Below, piece by piece: positions 1 through 8,620 of a stretch of DNA of 64,000 bases; position 1 is the first letter of the stretch, and every line of letters begins with the position of its first letter. The DNA lies in the NCBI GenBank assembly GCA_023395555.1, contig JAEWYQ010000032.1, forward strand, positions 16,323 to 80,322, in the 5' to 3' direction. The notes beneath the pieces were generated by a model. That model made no database searches. It saw nothing but the letters and a program-made list of their open reading frames with translations, and was not told the origin of the DNA. The DNA comes from Bacillota bacterium (GTDB lineage Bacteria > Bacillota > Clostridia > Lachnospirales > Lachnospiraceae). A program made the position numbers and the translations under genes.

Positions 1-630
1 TTAACCTACACTAAGAATGTGCTGTGCTGCGATATCCATACCCGTGCACGCACAAAGCGTATCCTCGGGGCAGCCGGAGGGGAGCATATCTATGGAATGG
101 ATGACATTCTCAGCTCTTCTGTGGACGGCAGCGGCTTCAACGAGCGTTTCGGCCTGCTGGGCTCGAATAAGTCAACAGAGGACAAGGTTAAGCTGTTCCC
201 CCGGGATTGTGATCCCCTGGTAAAGGAAATCCAGAAAAAACTGCTGGATGCAACGGGAAGACATATTGAAGTCATGGTCTACGGTGACGGCGCATTTAAA
301 GATCCGGTAGGAAAGATATGGGAGCTGGCCGATCCCTGTGTTTCGGTGGCCAATACGCCGGGCCTGGATGGCACACCCAATGAAATAAAGCTAAAGTATC
401 TGGCTGATAATGATTTTGCCGACCTTTCCGGTGAAGCATTGCAAAAAGCCATTGAGGGCCGTATTAAGGAAAAGAAGGAGAACCTGGTGGGAGATATGGC
501 CTCCCAGGGGACAACGCCCCGCCGGCTGACCGATCTTATCGGTTCGCTCAGCGATCTGACCAGCGGTTCCGGAGACAAGGGAACGCCCATCATACACATT
601 CAGGGTTATTTTGATAACTTCACTAACTGA
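1..630 (+). CDS. coenzyme F420-0:L-glutamate ligase-like protein (CofE family), 5' end cut off
   Basis: The reading frame is open from the first base, so this is the C-terminal part (about 210 residues) of a gene that starts outside the window. The visible part resembles CofE-type gamma-glutamyl ligases, which add glutamate to a cofactor or small acceptor with GTP. Supporting stretches are a DIHTRARTKRI segment, a GDGAFKDP motif, and an ending with ASQGTTPRRLTDLIGSLSDL. Many Lachnospiraceae carry such a homologue without making F420, so the acceptor is unknown. A GTG at base 19 is an internal codon, not the start. guaA follows 54 bases later on the same strand. Family assignment is from recall of homologues; the substrate is not inferable. 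Confidence 0.7.
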   Translation, partial: LTYTKNVLCCDIHTRARTKRILGAAGGEHIYGMDDILSSSVDGSGFNERFGLLGSNKSTEDKVKLFPRDCDPLVKEIQKKLLDATGRHIEVMVYGDGAFKDPVGKIWELADPCVSVANTPGLDGTPNEIKLKYLADNDFADLSGEALQKAIEGRIKEKKENLVGDMASQGTTPRRLTDLIGSLSDLTSGSGDKGTPIIHIQGYFDNFTN

Positions 631-641
631 TGATTACGGCG

Positions 642-666
642 GCAGTCAACACGGTGCTTTGACTGC
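642..666 (+). other. small hairpin before guaA
   Basis: An 8-bp perfect inverted repeat (642-649 with 659-666) lies between the ligase and guaA. No T-run follows, so it is not a classical terminator; it ends just upstream of the guaA ribosome binding site (GAGGAAAGG) and could shape translation or be a processing site. Function is not shown by the sequence. Confidence 0.35.
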
Positions 667-684
667 TGAGGAAAGGAAAATAAA

Positions 685-1992
685 ATGAAACAGGATATGA
701 TTGTTATACTTGATCTGGGCAGCACAGATAACACCGGAGTTGCCCGCGCGGTGCGTTCTCTGGGTGTATACAGCGAGATCTATCCCCATGACATCTCATC
801 AGCGGAGCTTGCCGCTCTGCCCAATGTGAAAGGAATCATCGTCAACGGGGGTCCTAATGACGTGATTGACGGAGAGAAAATCTCTGTTTCTTCTGAGATC
901 TACGAGTGCGGCATCCCGGTGCTGGCGGTTGCCCATGATCGGGCTCCCGGCGGCGAGAAGCTCCCGTCCTGGCCGGAGGAGGAGAAGGACATGGCCGCGG
1001 TTTTGCATTCCTTTGTCTTTGGAAGCTGTAAGGCTGAGGCTAACTGGAATATGACCAACTTTATTGCTGACCAGATTGAACTGGTACGCCGCCAGGTAGG
1101 CGACAGTAAGGTTCTGCTTGCCCTTTCCGGGGGAGTGGACTCCTCGGTGGTTGCGGCACTGCTGCTGAAGGCTGTCGGCAGTCAGCTTACCTGCGTTCAT
1201 GTCAATCATGGTTTGCTGCGCAAGGGAGAACCGGAGCAGGTGGTGGAGGTCTTCGGAAAGCAGCTGAATGCCAATCTGGTTTATGTGGATGCAAGCGAAC
1301 GGTTTTTGAATAAGCTGAAGGGCATCTCCGATCCCGAAGAGAAGCGCAAGATCATCGGAGCGGAATTTATCCGTGTGTTTGAAGAAGAGGCCCGCAAGCT
1401 GGAGGGAATTGATTATCTGGCACAGGGTACCATATACCCGGATATCGTGGAGAGCGGCACCAAGACGGCGAAGATGGTCAAATCCCATCATAACGTGGGC
1501 GGTCTTCCCGACGATATGGAATTCCGATTGGTAGAGCCGCTGCGGCAGCTGTTCAAGGATGAGGTGCGCGCCTGCGGTGTGGAACTGGGTCTGCCGGATC
1601 AGATGGTTTACCGCCAGCCGTTTCCGGGTCCCGGTCTGGGTGTGCGCTGTCTCGGAGCTATCACTCCGGATCGCCTGGAATGCGTTAGAGAGTCCGATGC
1701 CATTCTGCGCGAGGAATTTGCCAAGGCAGGGCTGGACAAGAAGGTATGGCAGTACTTCACCGTTGTGCCGGATTTTAAGTCCGTCGGAGTGCGGGATAAC
1801 GCCCGCAGCTTTGAATATCCGGTCATTCTGAGAGCGGTCAACACCATTGATGCCATGACTGCCGATGTGGAACAGATCGATTGGCCGGTGCTTCTTCGGA
1901 TCACCGACCGGATTCTCAAGGAAGTGCCCGGAGTTAACAGGGTCTGCTACGATCTGTCACCCAAGCCCCCTGCTACGATTGAATGGGAATAG
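685..1992 (+). CDS. guaA: GMP synthase with collapsed glutamine amidotransferase domain
   Basis: GuaA converts XMP to GMP using ATP and ammonia, normally released from glutamine by an N-terminal GATase domain of about 200 residues. The synthetase half is intact: P-loop SGGVDSS at residues 148-154, AQGTIYPDIVESG, KSHHNVGGLP, the PFPGPGLGVRCLG signature and the C-terminal KPPATIEWE. The N-terminal half is only about 115 residues. Where the catalytic Cys motif (GICYGMQ) should be, the sequence reads CGIPVLAVAHD, and the His-Glu pair (FHPE) is missing. The protein is 435 residues against about 510-525 for the family. The rest aligns in one open frame, so this looks like an in-frame loss rather than a sequencing error. 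I infer an ammonia-dependent enzyme. A second, complete guaA may exist elsewhere in the genome. Confidence 0.85.
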   Translation: MKQDMIVILDLGSTDNTGVARAVRSLGVYSEIYPHDISSAELAALPNVKGIIVNGGPNDVIDGEKISVSSEIYECGIPVLAVAHDRAPGGEKLPSWPEEEKDMAAVLHSFVFGSCKAEANWNMTNFIADQIELVRRQVGDSKVLLALSGGVDSSVVAALLLKAVGSQLTCVHVNHGLLRKGEPEQVVEVFGKQLNANLVYVDASERFLNKLKGISDPEEKRKIIGAEFIRVFEEEARKLEGIDYLAQGTIYPDIVESGTKTAKMVKSHHNVGGLPDDMEFRLVEPLRQLFKDEVRACGVELGLPDQMVYRQPFPGPGLGVRCLGAITPDRLECVRESDAILREEFAKAGLDKKVWQYFTVVPDFKSVGVRDNARSFEYPVILRAVNTIDAMTADVEQIDWPVLLRITDRILKEVPGVNRVCYDLSPKPPATIEWE

Positions 1993-2040
1993 GGCAGGCA
2001 CTGGATTTCATTTATATGAAAAAGAACGGAGGCAGAAGAA

Positions 2041-2742
2041 TTGTTAGAACAATTAAAAAAAGAAGTATATGATGCCAATATGGAATTACAGCAGAGGGGC
2101 ATGGTAATCTATACCTGGGGAAATGTAAGCGGCATTGACCGGGAGAAGCAGCTGGTAGTAATTAAGCCCAGCGGAGTGGAATATGGCGAAATGAAGCCGG
2201 AGGATATGGTGGTTGTGGATCTGGATGGGAATGTGGCAGAAGGGCATTACAAGCCCTCCTCCGATACCGCTACCCACCTGGAATTATACAAGAAGTATCC
2301 GGCAATCGGAGGTGTGGTGCATACTCATTCTACCTGGACGGTTACCTTTGCCCAGGCCGGAATGGCAATCCCGGCCTTTGGCACGACACATGCGGACTAT
2401 TTCTATGGGGATATCCCCTGTACCCGCGAACTGACGCAGGAGGAGATAGAAGAAGCCTATGAGCTGAATACGGGCAAGGTAATTATTGAGACCATAGGTG
2501 ATAATGATCCTATGGCCATTCCGGGTATCCTGGTGAAGAACCACGGTCCCTTTGCCTGGGGAAAGACACCTGCCGGATCTGTGTATAATACGGTGGTTAT
2601 GGATAAGGTGGCAGAGATGGCCTACAAGACCATGACCTTGAATCCCAGAGTTCCCAGGGTGTCCCAGTACCTGCTGGACAAGCATTATTTCAGAAAACAT
2701 GGAGCCAATGCCTATTACGGTCAGGGATCGGAAGACCACTAA
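2041..2742 (+). CDS. araD: L-ribulose-5-phosphate 4-epimerase
   Basis: Class II aldolase-fold epimerase that interconverts L-ribulose-5-phosphate and D-xylulose-5-phosphate, linking arabinose use to the pentose phosphate pathway. It is 233 residues, the usual length. Zn-binding histidines are visible in VVHTHSTW and in [10 protein letters not shown], and [11 protein letters not shown] is typical. The start is TTG at 2041: an ACGGAGG site at 2026-2032 is correctly spaced and no ATG fits. It lies 48 bases after guaA on the same strand, with no other arabinose gene nearby, so it may act as a stand-alone pentose epimerase. Confidence 0.92.
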   Translation: MLEQLKKEVYDANMELQQRGMVIYTWGNVSGIDREKQLVVIKPSGVEYGEMKPEDMVVVDLDGNVAEGHYKPSSDTATHLELYKKYPAIGGVVHTHSTWTVTFAQAGMAIPAFGTTHADYFYGDIPCTRELTQEEIEEAYELNTGKVIIETIGDNDPMAIPGILVKNHGPFAWGKTPAGSVYNTVVMDKVAEMAYKTMTLNPRVPRVSQYLLDKHYFRKHGANAYYGQGSEDH

Positions 2743-2783
2743 AGCCTTTTACGGACGAACCAGCCTATCCCCATGCGATTTTT

Positions 2784-3153
2784 TTAACGGGACAGGGACG
2801 GCTCCACGCCCAGGATGTAGATGACGGTCATGGTGACAGCCACGGTCAATAATGCGACGGTGAACTTTATGATATTGAACCAGTAGAAAAACAGGATCAT
2901 GGGAAGACCCGTTAATATCAACTCTAAAAGCATACTGCGAAAAAGCAGCGTATATCTGCTGACACGTACCGTATGCTTTTTTGTTGGATAGAATTTCAGC
3001 AGGGCGGCACTTTTCCATCCGGAGGCCTGCATTACAAAGACGATTTTGTCCGCCAATGATTTATAATCGAAAAAGGGACCGGAATCCAGAACAAAGCCAA
3101 GGGCTTCCTTCGCCTCCGCCCTTAATCTCCAAAGCCGGTATTTCCCGCATCAT
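2784..3153 (-). pseudogene. frameshifted small membrane protein downstream of the GntR gene
   Basis: An ATG at 3153 overlaps the stop of the GntR gene by one base (TAATG) and opens a frame (MMREIPALEIK...) that stops after about 30 codons. A second frame continues without interruption to 2784, giving a protein with two hydrophobic segments (LILTGLPMILFFYWF and FTVALLTVAVTMTVIYILG). Removing one C from the CCC run at 3119-3121 joins both frames into a continuous product of about 122 residues. Either the gene is broken or the run was misread; a TTG at 3056 could restart translation. In YtrA-type operons this position is usually held by ABC transporter genes, so a transporter-associated membrane protein is plausible but not proven. 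Confidence 0.55.
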
Positions 3154-3536
3154 TATGCCTCCTGTTCATTATCATATAAAAGACGGATCATAGTAATCAT
3201 GTCTTCCCTGGCCAGATTGGCGCTTTTACACTGCCGTATCAGCTCCAGCATCTGATTCTCCAGCGCCTGTATTTTCTTTTCCTTCAGCAGCTCCGTCTTA
3301 AAGGGGCTGACATAGAAGCCCTTGCCGGGGAGGGAGTAGATTAGTCCCTCTGCCTGCAGTTCCTCATAGGCCCGGCTGGTGGTGATGACACTGATCTGCA
3401 GATCCCGTGCAAGGCTGCGGATAGAAGGAAGCGCTTCATCCGCCCGAAGCTCCTGCTTAATAATTGCGTCCTTGATCTGTTCCATAATCTGCTCATAGAT
3501 GGCCAGATGGCTGGTGTTTGAAATCATCAGGTTCAT
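3153..3536 (-). CDS. GntR family transcriptional regulator, YtrA subfamily
   Basis: A 127-residue repressor-type protein. Residues 1-75 form the winged helix-turn-helix (YEQIMEQIKDAII, LPSIRSLARDLQISVITTSRAYEELQAEGLI, GKGFYV) and the short remainder is the dimerisation tail typical of YtrA-type regulators, which control adjacent ABC transporters in response to envelope stress. Its ATG overlaps the stop of an upstream 29-codon reading frame (ATGA), and its own stop overlaps the next ATG, so it sits in a translationally coupled operon. A long dyad at 3652-3703 upstream is the likely operator. Confidence 0.88.
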   Translation of the reverse strand: MNLMISNTSHLAIYEQIMEQIKDAIIKQELRADEALPSIRSLARDLQISVITTSRAYEELQAEGLIYSLPGKGFYVSPFKTELLKEKKIQALENQMLELIRQCKSANLAREDMITMIRLLYDNEQEA

Positions 3537-3622
3537 GACGGCTTCATGGAGAAGTGGATATCCTCTAACTTAAAGGAGTCAAAAGACTTTGTCATGTGTT
3601 CTACGCAAATGCAATTGATCAT
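3533..3622 (-). pseudogene. 29-codon leader peptide, remnant of an ABC transporter ATPase N-terminus
   Basis: An ATG at 3622 follows a good GGGAGG site and encodes 29 residues that read like the start of an ABC ATPase: VEHMTKSFDSFKLEDIHFSM, the segment normally just before the Walker A region. It then stops at TGA within the ATGA overlap with the GntR start. Nothing resembling the rest of an ATPase follows. I infer that the ATPase was deleted and the start region kept, now serving as a translated, coupled leader for the GntR gene. Confidence 0.6.
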
Positions 3623-3651
3623 AAGGTTCCTCCCGTCTGGCCCGCAATAAA

Positions 3652-3703
3652 AAGGCTGTATATATACTGTTCATATTAATATATACAGTATATATACAGC
3701 CTT
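3652..3703. promoter_or_regulatory. long dyad, probable GntR operator
   Basis: Two perfect 19-base arms (3652-3670 and 3685-3703) flank a 14-base AT-rich centre. Each arm contains CTGTATATATACTGT, itself nearly palindromic. It lies between the parC stop and the GntR leader ORF, in the region expected to hold the GntR promoter, and contains TATA-rich sequence on both strands. YtrA-type repressors bind their own promoters at such dyads; direct evidence is lacking. Confidence 0.6.
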
Positions 3704-3724
3704 GTCAAGGCTTTTATTTTATAA

Positions 3725-5974
3725 TTAATTTAATACGGCTTTTTGTCCCTTGTCTCCCCGTTTTCTCATCCGCACCTTCTTTGCGTTCAGAACCTTATCG
3801 TTATACTGGAAGCTTTCTGCGTTCTGGTTTAAAGCGGTGGCATAACATATAAAATCATTTTTCTCAAGGGAGATTGCTTTAACGCCCCGGCTGGTTTTCT
3901 TTAATTCGCTGACCTCGGAGAGGGGGAAGCCCAGGGAAAGCCCTTTGTCTGTGAGAAGGATTACCTTCTGACTGCCTTCCAGAATTTCATGGGCGGATAA
4001 AAGGCTGATGGCTACAACCTCATCCTGCTCCTCCAGCTTGGTAGAAGCGATCTGCGAACGGTTGGTTTCAAATTCCACACCGGATACCTGCTTGATATAT
4101 CCGGACCGGGTGGTAAACAAAAGCTGGGATTCAAACAGCTGCTCAAAGGAGGCATATAGGATGACATTTTCCTTGTTCAGCTTACACAGGGTGTGAATTA
4201 GAACACCCTTATCCTTCAGCTTGCACCTTGGAATGGCCTCTGCCTTCACCTGGTACATATTCCCCTCGGCTGTGAACACACAGAGGCGGTCCGTGTTCTT
4301 CATCATAATAATATGGGGGAATTCCTTCAGGCTATCCTCCGCCGCTCTGGAATAGCTGGTCGTGTCAATTGATTTGCAATAGCCGAAGCGGTCAATTAAC
4401 ACATAGATATCCTCGATCTTAACCTCCTCCACATAGTCGGCGAGGGCGGCATTGGCAAGCATGGTTTTCCGGGGCCGGTGGAACAGCTTCTTATACTCTT
4501 TCAGACGATTCTTAATCACTTTATACAGCTCTCGGGTATCCGCCAGTATCTTGCGGTACTCCTCAATGGAACTGCCGAGAGAATCGTTTTCCTCATGAAG
4601 CTTCAGAATCTCCAGTCCGATTAATTTACTGAGCTGCATGGAGAGGATGGCATCTGCCTGGCGCTCTGTGAAATCAAGTCGGGAGGCTTCTTTCCGGGAG
4701 TCATCGGTTTTGAATTTGATGCCCTCGGTGTTTCCCTCCATGAGACAGGTTCTGGCCTGTTTGATGGAAGAGCTCCCTCTTAAAATCTCTATGATCAGAT
4801 CAATAATGTCCGTAGCCTTAATCAGACCGCCCACGATCTCAAGGCGTTTTAAGGCCTTGTCCAGGAGGTATTCATATTCCTTGGTATACAGGGAGACCTG
4901 AAAATCTACGAATTCGGCAATCAGGCTTTTTAGGTTGAATATGATGGGCTGCTGGTCCTTTACCGCAAGAAGATTGACGGAATAGGTACCCTCCATGGAG
5001 GTTTTTTTATAAAGGCCGTTCAGAAGGTTATTAAGATCCCGATCCTTCTTCACCTCGATGACGATCCGGATTCCCTCTTTGGAGGACTCGTCCCGTACAT
5101 CATAGATTTCTTCAAATACCTTGTCCTTAATTAAGGTGGCCAGCTCCTCCACCAGCTTGGTTTTGTTTCCTGTAATGGTGTAGGGAATCTCGGTAATAAT
5201 AATATTCTTGCGTCCGTTCTCCCCGTTTTCAATCTCTACCTTGGAACGGATCCGGATTCTGCCTTCGCCGGTCTCATAAAGGGCAAGGAGATCATTCTGG
5301 TTGGTGATGATGCCGCCGGTGGGAAAGTCGGGGGCCGGGATATGATCCATCAGCTTCTGCACCGTGATGTTCGGATTGTCCATATAGGATATAACGCCGT
5401 CAATGACTTCATCCGGGTTATGGGGAGGAATGTTGGTAGCCATGCCGACAGCAATGCCTGTGGTTCCGTTGATCAAAAGATTTGGAACCATGGCGGGGAG
5501 AACCGTGGGTTCTTTCTCACTGTCGTCAAAATTAGGAACGAAGTCGATCAGCCCCTTTTCCAGGTGATCCAGCAGGGCCATGGAGCCGGGGGACAGTCTG
5601 GCCTCAGTATAACGCATGGCGGCGGCACCGTCTCCGTCGATGGAACCGAAGTTCCCGTGCCCATCCACCAGAGGAAGCATCATCGAGAAGTCCTCGGACA
5701 TATGTACCAGGGCATCATAAATGGAGCTGTCCCCATGGGGGTGGTATTTACCCATGGTATCACCGACGATACGGGCGCTCTTTCTGTGGGGCTTGGAAGG
5801 GTCCAGGCCCAGTTCTATCATAGAATAGAGAATTCGTCTTTGCACCGGCTTCAGGCCGTCGCGCACATCCGGCAGAGCCCGGGCAATAATAACGCTCATG
5901 GCATAATCACGGAAGCTGTTTTTCATTTCCTCGGAAAAATCCATCTGTATAATTTGATCCATTGTATTCTTCAT
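3725..5974 (-). CDS. parC: DNA topoisomerase IV subunit A (GyrA/ParC family)
   Basis: The breakage-reunion subunit of a type IIA topoisomerase, 749 residues. The catalytic tyrosine is in [13 protein letters not shown]; the quinolone-resistance region reads [37 protein letters not shown] is also conserved. The C-terminal part has repeated beta-propeller-like elements (for example [12 protein letters not shown]) but no clear GyrA box (QRGGKG), which favours topoisomerase IV over gyrase. It follows the ParE gene with about 80 bases between, and its start has an AGGTTTTTT-region GGAGG site. Clostridia usually carry this pair in addition to gyrA/gyrB. Confidence 0.88.
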   Translation of the reverse strand: MKNTMDQIIQMDFSEEMKNSFRDYAMSVIIARALPDVRDGLKPVQRRILYSMIELGLDPSKPHRKSARIVGDTMGKYHPHGDSSIYDALVHMSEDFSMMLPLVDGHGNFGSIDGDGAAAMRYTEARLSPGSMALLDHLEKGLIDFVPNFDDSEKEPTVLPAMVPNLLINGTTGIAVGMATNIPPHNPDEVIDGVISYMDNPNITVQKLMDHIPAPDFPTGGIITNQNDLLALYETGEGRIRIRSKVEIENGENGRKNIIITEIPYTITGNKTKLVEELATLIKDKVFEEIYDVRDESSKEGIRIVIEVKKDRDLNNLLNGLYKKTSMEGTYSVNLLAVKDQQPIIFNLKSLIAEFVDFQVSLYTKEYEYLLDKALKRLEIVGGLIKATDIIDLIIEILRGSSSIKQARTCLMEGNTEGIKFKTDDSRKEASRLDFTERQADAILSMQLSKLIGLEILKLHEENDSLGSSIEEYRKILADTRELYKVIKNRLKEYKKLFHRPRKTMLANAALADYVEEVKIEDIYVLIDRFGYCKSIDTTSYSRAAEDSLKEFPHIIMMKNTDRLCVFTAEGNMYQVKAEAIPRCKLKDKGVLIHTLCKLNKENVILYASFEQLFESQLLFTTRSGYIKQVSGVEFETNRSQIASTKLEEQDEVVAISLLSAHEILEGSQKVILLTDKGLSLGFPLSEVSELKKTSRGVKAISLEKNDFICYATALNQNAESFQYNDKVLNAKKVRMRKRGDKGQKAVLN

Positions 5975-6055
5975 AAAAAACCTCCATTCTGCCGCAATCT
6001 GCGAATTTGGGCGGCAGCACTAATTTGCCGTGTGAAACTTTTCACACTACCTCCT

Positions 6056-7987
6056 TTAAACATCCAGCTTGGCATACTTTGCCTCTTCCATAATAAAGGT
6101 TCGGCGCGGCGGCACATTGCTGCTCATGAGCAGGGTAGTGATCTCATCCGCTTCTACGGTATCGCTGATGGAGATCTGGGCCAGGGTCCGGGTCTCCGGG
6201 TTCAGGGTGGTCTCCCACAGCTGGTGGGCGTCCATTTCTCCCAGACCTTTGTATCGTTGAAGGCCGGCAATTTTATGCCCCCCCTGCTTACGGAATTTCT
6301 CCAGTTCAAAATCGTTGAACAGATACTCGGAGCGTTTGGTTTTCTTTCCTCTTACCGTGGTCTCATAATCCACCTTATAGAGCGGCGGGAGACCCCGATA
6401 AACCTTTCCTTCCAGGATAAGCTCCGGCATAAAGCGATAGAAAAAGGTCAGCAAAAGAGTACTGATGTGGGCACCATCCACATCGGCATCGGTCAGAATG
6501 ATGATCTTGTCATAGCGAAGCCTGGAGAGATCGAACTCGTCTCCGATTCCGCAGCCGAAGGTGGCAATCATGGATTTGATCTCATTGTTTACTAATATTT
6601 TCTCAAGGGTGGCTTTTTCCACATTCAGGATCTTTCCCCGCAGAGGGAGGACAGCCTGGGTCCTGCGGTTCCTGGCGGTCTTCACCGTACCGCCGGCAGA
6701 ATCACCCTCCACAATATATAGCTCGCATTCCTCCGGCTTTTTAGAAGAACAGGAGGCCAGCTTGCTCCGGGTATCCACATCGTTTAACTGCTTTAAGACG
6801 GCAACTCTCGCCTTGTCACTGGCCCGCCTTGCATTGAAGGATTTCAAAGAGTTCTCCAGAATGCTGCGAAGCACCTCCACGTGCTTGTCAAACCAGCGCT
6901 GCGCTTCGGAGGAGAAGACATCCTCCACCGCGCCCTTGGCATCCGTGTTGCCCAGCTTTGTCTTGGTCTGTCCCTCAAACTGGGGGTCCGGGTGCTTGAT
7001 GGAGACAATTGCTACCAGGCCGTTGCGGATATCCTTGCCGTCAAAGTTCTCGTCCTTTTCCTTCAAGATGTTCAACTCTCTTGCGTATTGATTCATAACC
7101 CGTGTCAGGCCGCTCTTAAAGCCGGTGACCAGTGTGCCCCCGTCAACAACGTTGATGCGGTTGCAGTAGGCGTTGATCTGCTCCGAGAAGCTGTCCGTAT
7201 ACTGGAGAGCAATCTCCACCTCAATCTCCCCGCTCCTTCCCTCCAGGTAAATGGGCTCCTCGTGGAGGGGAGTCATTTCTCTGGTAAGATAGGAGACAAA
7301 GCTTTTAATACCGAACTCCTCCTGATAGGTCTTGGTCACACCGTTGATCTGGTCTGTGAACTGTATGATCAGATTTTTATTCAAATAGGCGATTTCCTTC
7401 AGCTTCTTCTGGATAATATCCGCCTTGAATTCTACAGCTTCAAATATGGTATCGTCGGGATAGAAGGTAACCTTTGTACCGGTATCCGACTTATTGCATT
7501 TGCCGATTACAGGCAGAAGGCCGTTCTCCAGCTCCGTCACCGGGTGGCCGCCGTTCCCATATTCATCCCGGTAGATCTTGCCATCCCGCCGGACTTCGAT
7601 GATCATCCTTTTGGAGAGGGCATTGACTACGGAGGCTCCCACGCCGTGAAGACCGCCGGAGACCTTATAGACGGAGCTGCCGAACTTGCCGCCGGCATGA
7701 AGAATCGTATAAACTACCCGAACTGTGGGGATATGCTTCGTCGGATGGATATCCACCGGAATTCCCCGCCCGTTGTCACATATTTCAATTCCGCCGTCCT
7801 TTAATAAAGTAACGCTGATTTTGGTACAAAAGCCGGCCAGACTCTCATCAATACCATTATCTATGATCTCCCAGATTAAATGATGCAAACCTCTGGAGCC
7901 GGTGCTTCCGATGTACATACCCGGCCGCTTGCGGACTGCTTCCAGCCCTTCCAAAACAACGATTTGACTGCCGCTATATTGTTCCAT
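6056..7987 (-). CDS. parE: DNA topoisomerase IV subunit B (GyrB/ParE family)
   Basis: The ATPase subunit that partners the ParC-like protein encoded downstream. Starting at the ATG at 7987 (AAGGGG site upstream) gives 643 residues and the expected N-terminus with LEGLEAVRKRPGMYIGSTG. Also visible are the GHKL ATP-binding motifs (EIIDNGIDESLAG, DNGRGIPVD, GGLHGVGASVVNALS), QTKTKLGN, and the Toprim motifs EGDSAGG and DADVDGAHI; PLRGKILNVEKA is conserved. The frame stays open to 8110, but that extension is encoded by short tandem repeats (see 8040-8093) and is unlikely to be translated. Confidence 0.9.
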   Translation of the reverse strand: MEQYSGSQIVVLEGLEAVRKRPGMYIGSTGSRGLHHLIWEIIDNGIDESLAGFCTKISVTLLKDGGIEICDNGRGIPVDIHPTKHIPTVRVVYTILHAGGKFGSSVYKVSGGLHGVGASVVNALSKRMIIEVRRDGKIYRDEYGNGGHPVTELENGLLPVIGKCNKSDTGTKVTFYPDDTIFEAVEFKADIIQKKLKEIAYLNKNLIIQFTDQINGVTKTYQEEFGIKSFVSYLTREMTPLHEEPIYLEGRSGEIEVEIALQYTDSFSEQINAYCNRINVVDGGTLVTGFKSGLTRVMNQYARELNILKEKDENFDGKDIRNGLVAIVSIKHPDPQFEGQTKTKLGNTDAKGAVEDVFSSEAQRWFDKHVEVLRSILENSLKSFNARRASDKARVAVLKQLNDVDTRSKLASCSSKKPEECELYIVEGDSAGGTVKTARNRRTQAVLPLRGKILNVEKATLEKILVNNEIKSMIATFGCGIGDEFDLSRLRYDKIIILTDADVDGAHISTLLLTFFYRFMPELILEGKVYRGLPPLYKVDYETTVRGKKTKRSEYLFNDFELEKFRKQGGHKIAGLQRYKGLGEMDAHQLWETTLNPETRTLAQISISDTVEADEITTLLMSSNVPPRRTFIMEEAKYAKLDV

Positions 7988-8039
7988 GGTTAAAATACCC
8001 CTTCTTGTTTGTTTTTGATACAGCAGAGTTTTTGTGAGC

Positions 8040-8093
8040 CTTGCTCTCCGGCATGCTTCGTTCTTCCGGCATGCTTCGTTCTTACAGCATACT
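8040..8093. repeat. short tandem repeat upstream of parE
   Basis: Two nearly perfect 18-base copies built around CGGCATGCTTCGTTCTT, with a third diverged copy (ACAGCATACTCTGC). They lie about 60 bases upstream of the parE start, in the 5' untranslated or promoter region. Copy number may vary between strains. Confidence 0.7.
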
Positions 8094-8110
8094 CTGCTTC
8101 CCGTGGACAT

Positions 8111-8620
8111 TGTATCACAGTTAAATTGAATTTTCCAGAATTTTTAGAAGCCTGGCCATTCATACCTGGTCCCCGGCATACTGTTGTGCGGCTGATGGAA
8201 GGCAGTTATAGTGCAAGAAGAGCATATGAATGCTTCAGATACTAAAAAGGTCCCAGACGGGCCTGGCAGGAGACCTAAGGGGCAGAAACAGGCGGCGTGG
8301 TATTAAGCTTTGTTATAATCACCCATAAAGAAGGGAATATTTCGTGATTATGTCTATGAGAAGTTTCTGGAATTATGGATCCCTCTGTGCTAAAATAAAA
8401 ACAAGATACATCCTTTCTATCTTTGAAATTCTTTCCTGCTAATAATTTCACGGCAGAACAATCCATTTATAATCAAAAAATCGAATGAAATACAGCAGAA
8501 TGGTCTTTTGTCCGTATTGCATCCGTTTCAGGTATTTGCTATACTTTATTTCAGAAGTGTAACAATGAAGCAATGGCTGTAATACCGCAGAATCCTTCTA
8601 TTACAAAGGGGACAGGTATT
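8111..8620. other. intergenic region without recognised gene
   Basis: About 500 bases between the divergent parE and Rpn-family genes. Short frames on either strand show no protein-like pattern. A TATAAT-like hexamer occurs near 8314-8319 and a TATACT near 8540, without strong -35 partners. I see no structured RNA or repeat here. Confidence 0.4.

Noticed and set aside
799..1491. 230-codon frame on the minus strand inside guaA
   Set aside because: It has no ribosome site or recognisable domain and lies wholly inside a well-supported gene.
5342..6595. 417-codon plus-strand frame across parC and parE
   Set aside because: It is antisense to two strongly supported genes and shows no protein family pattern.
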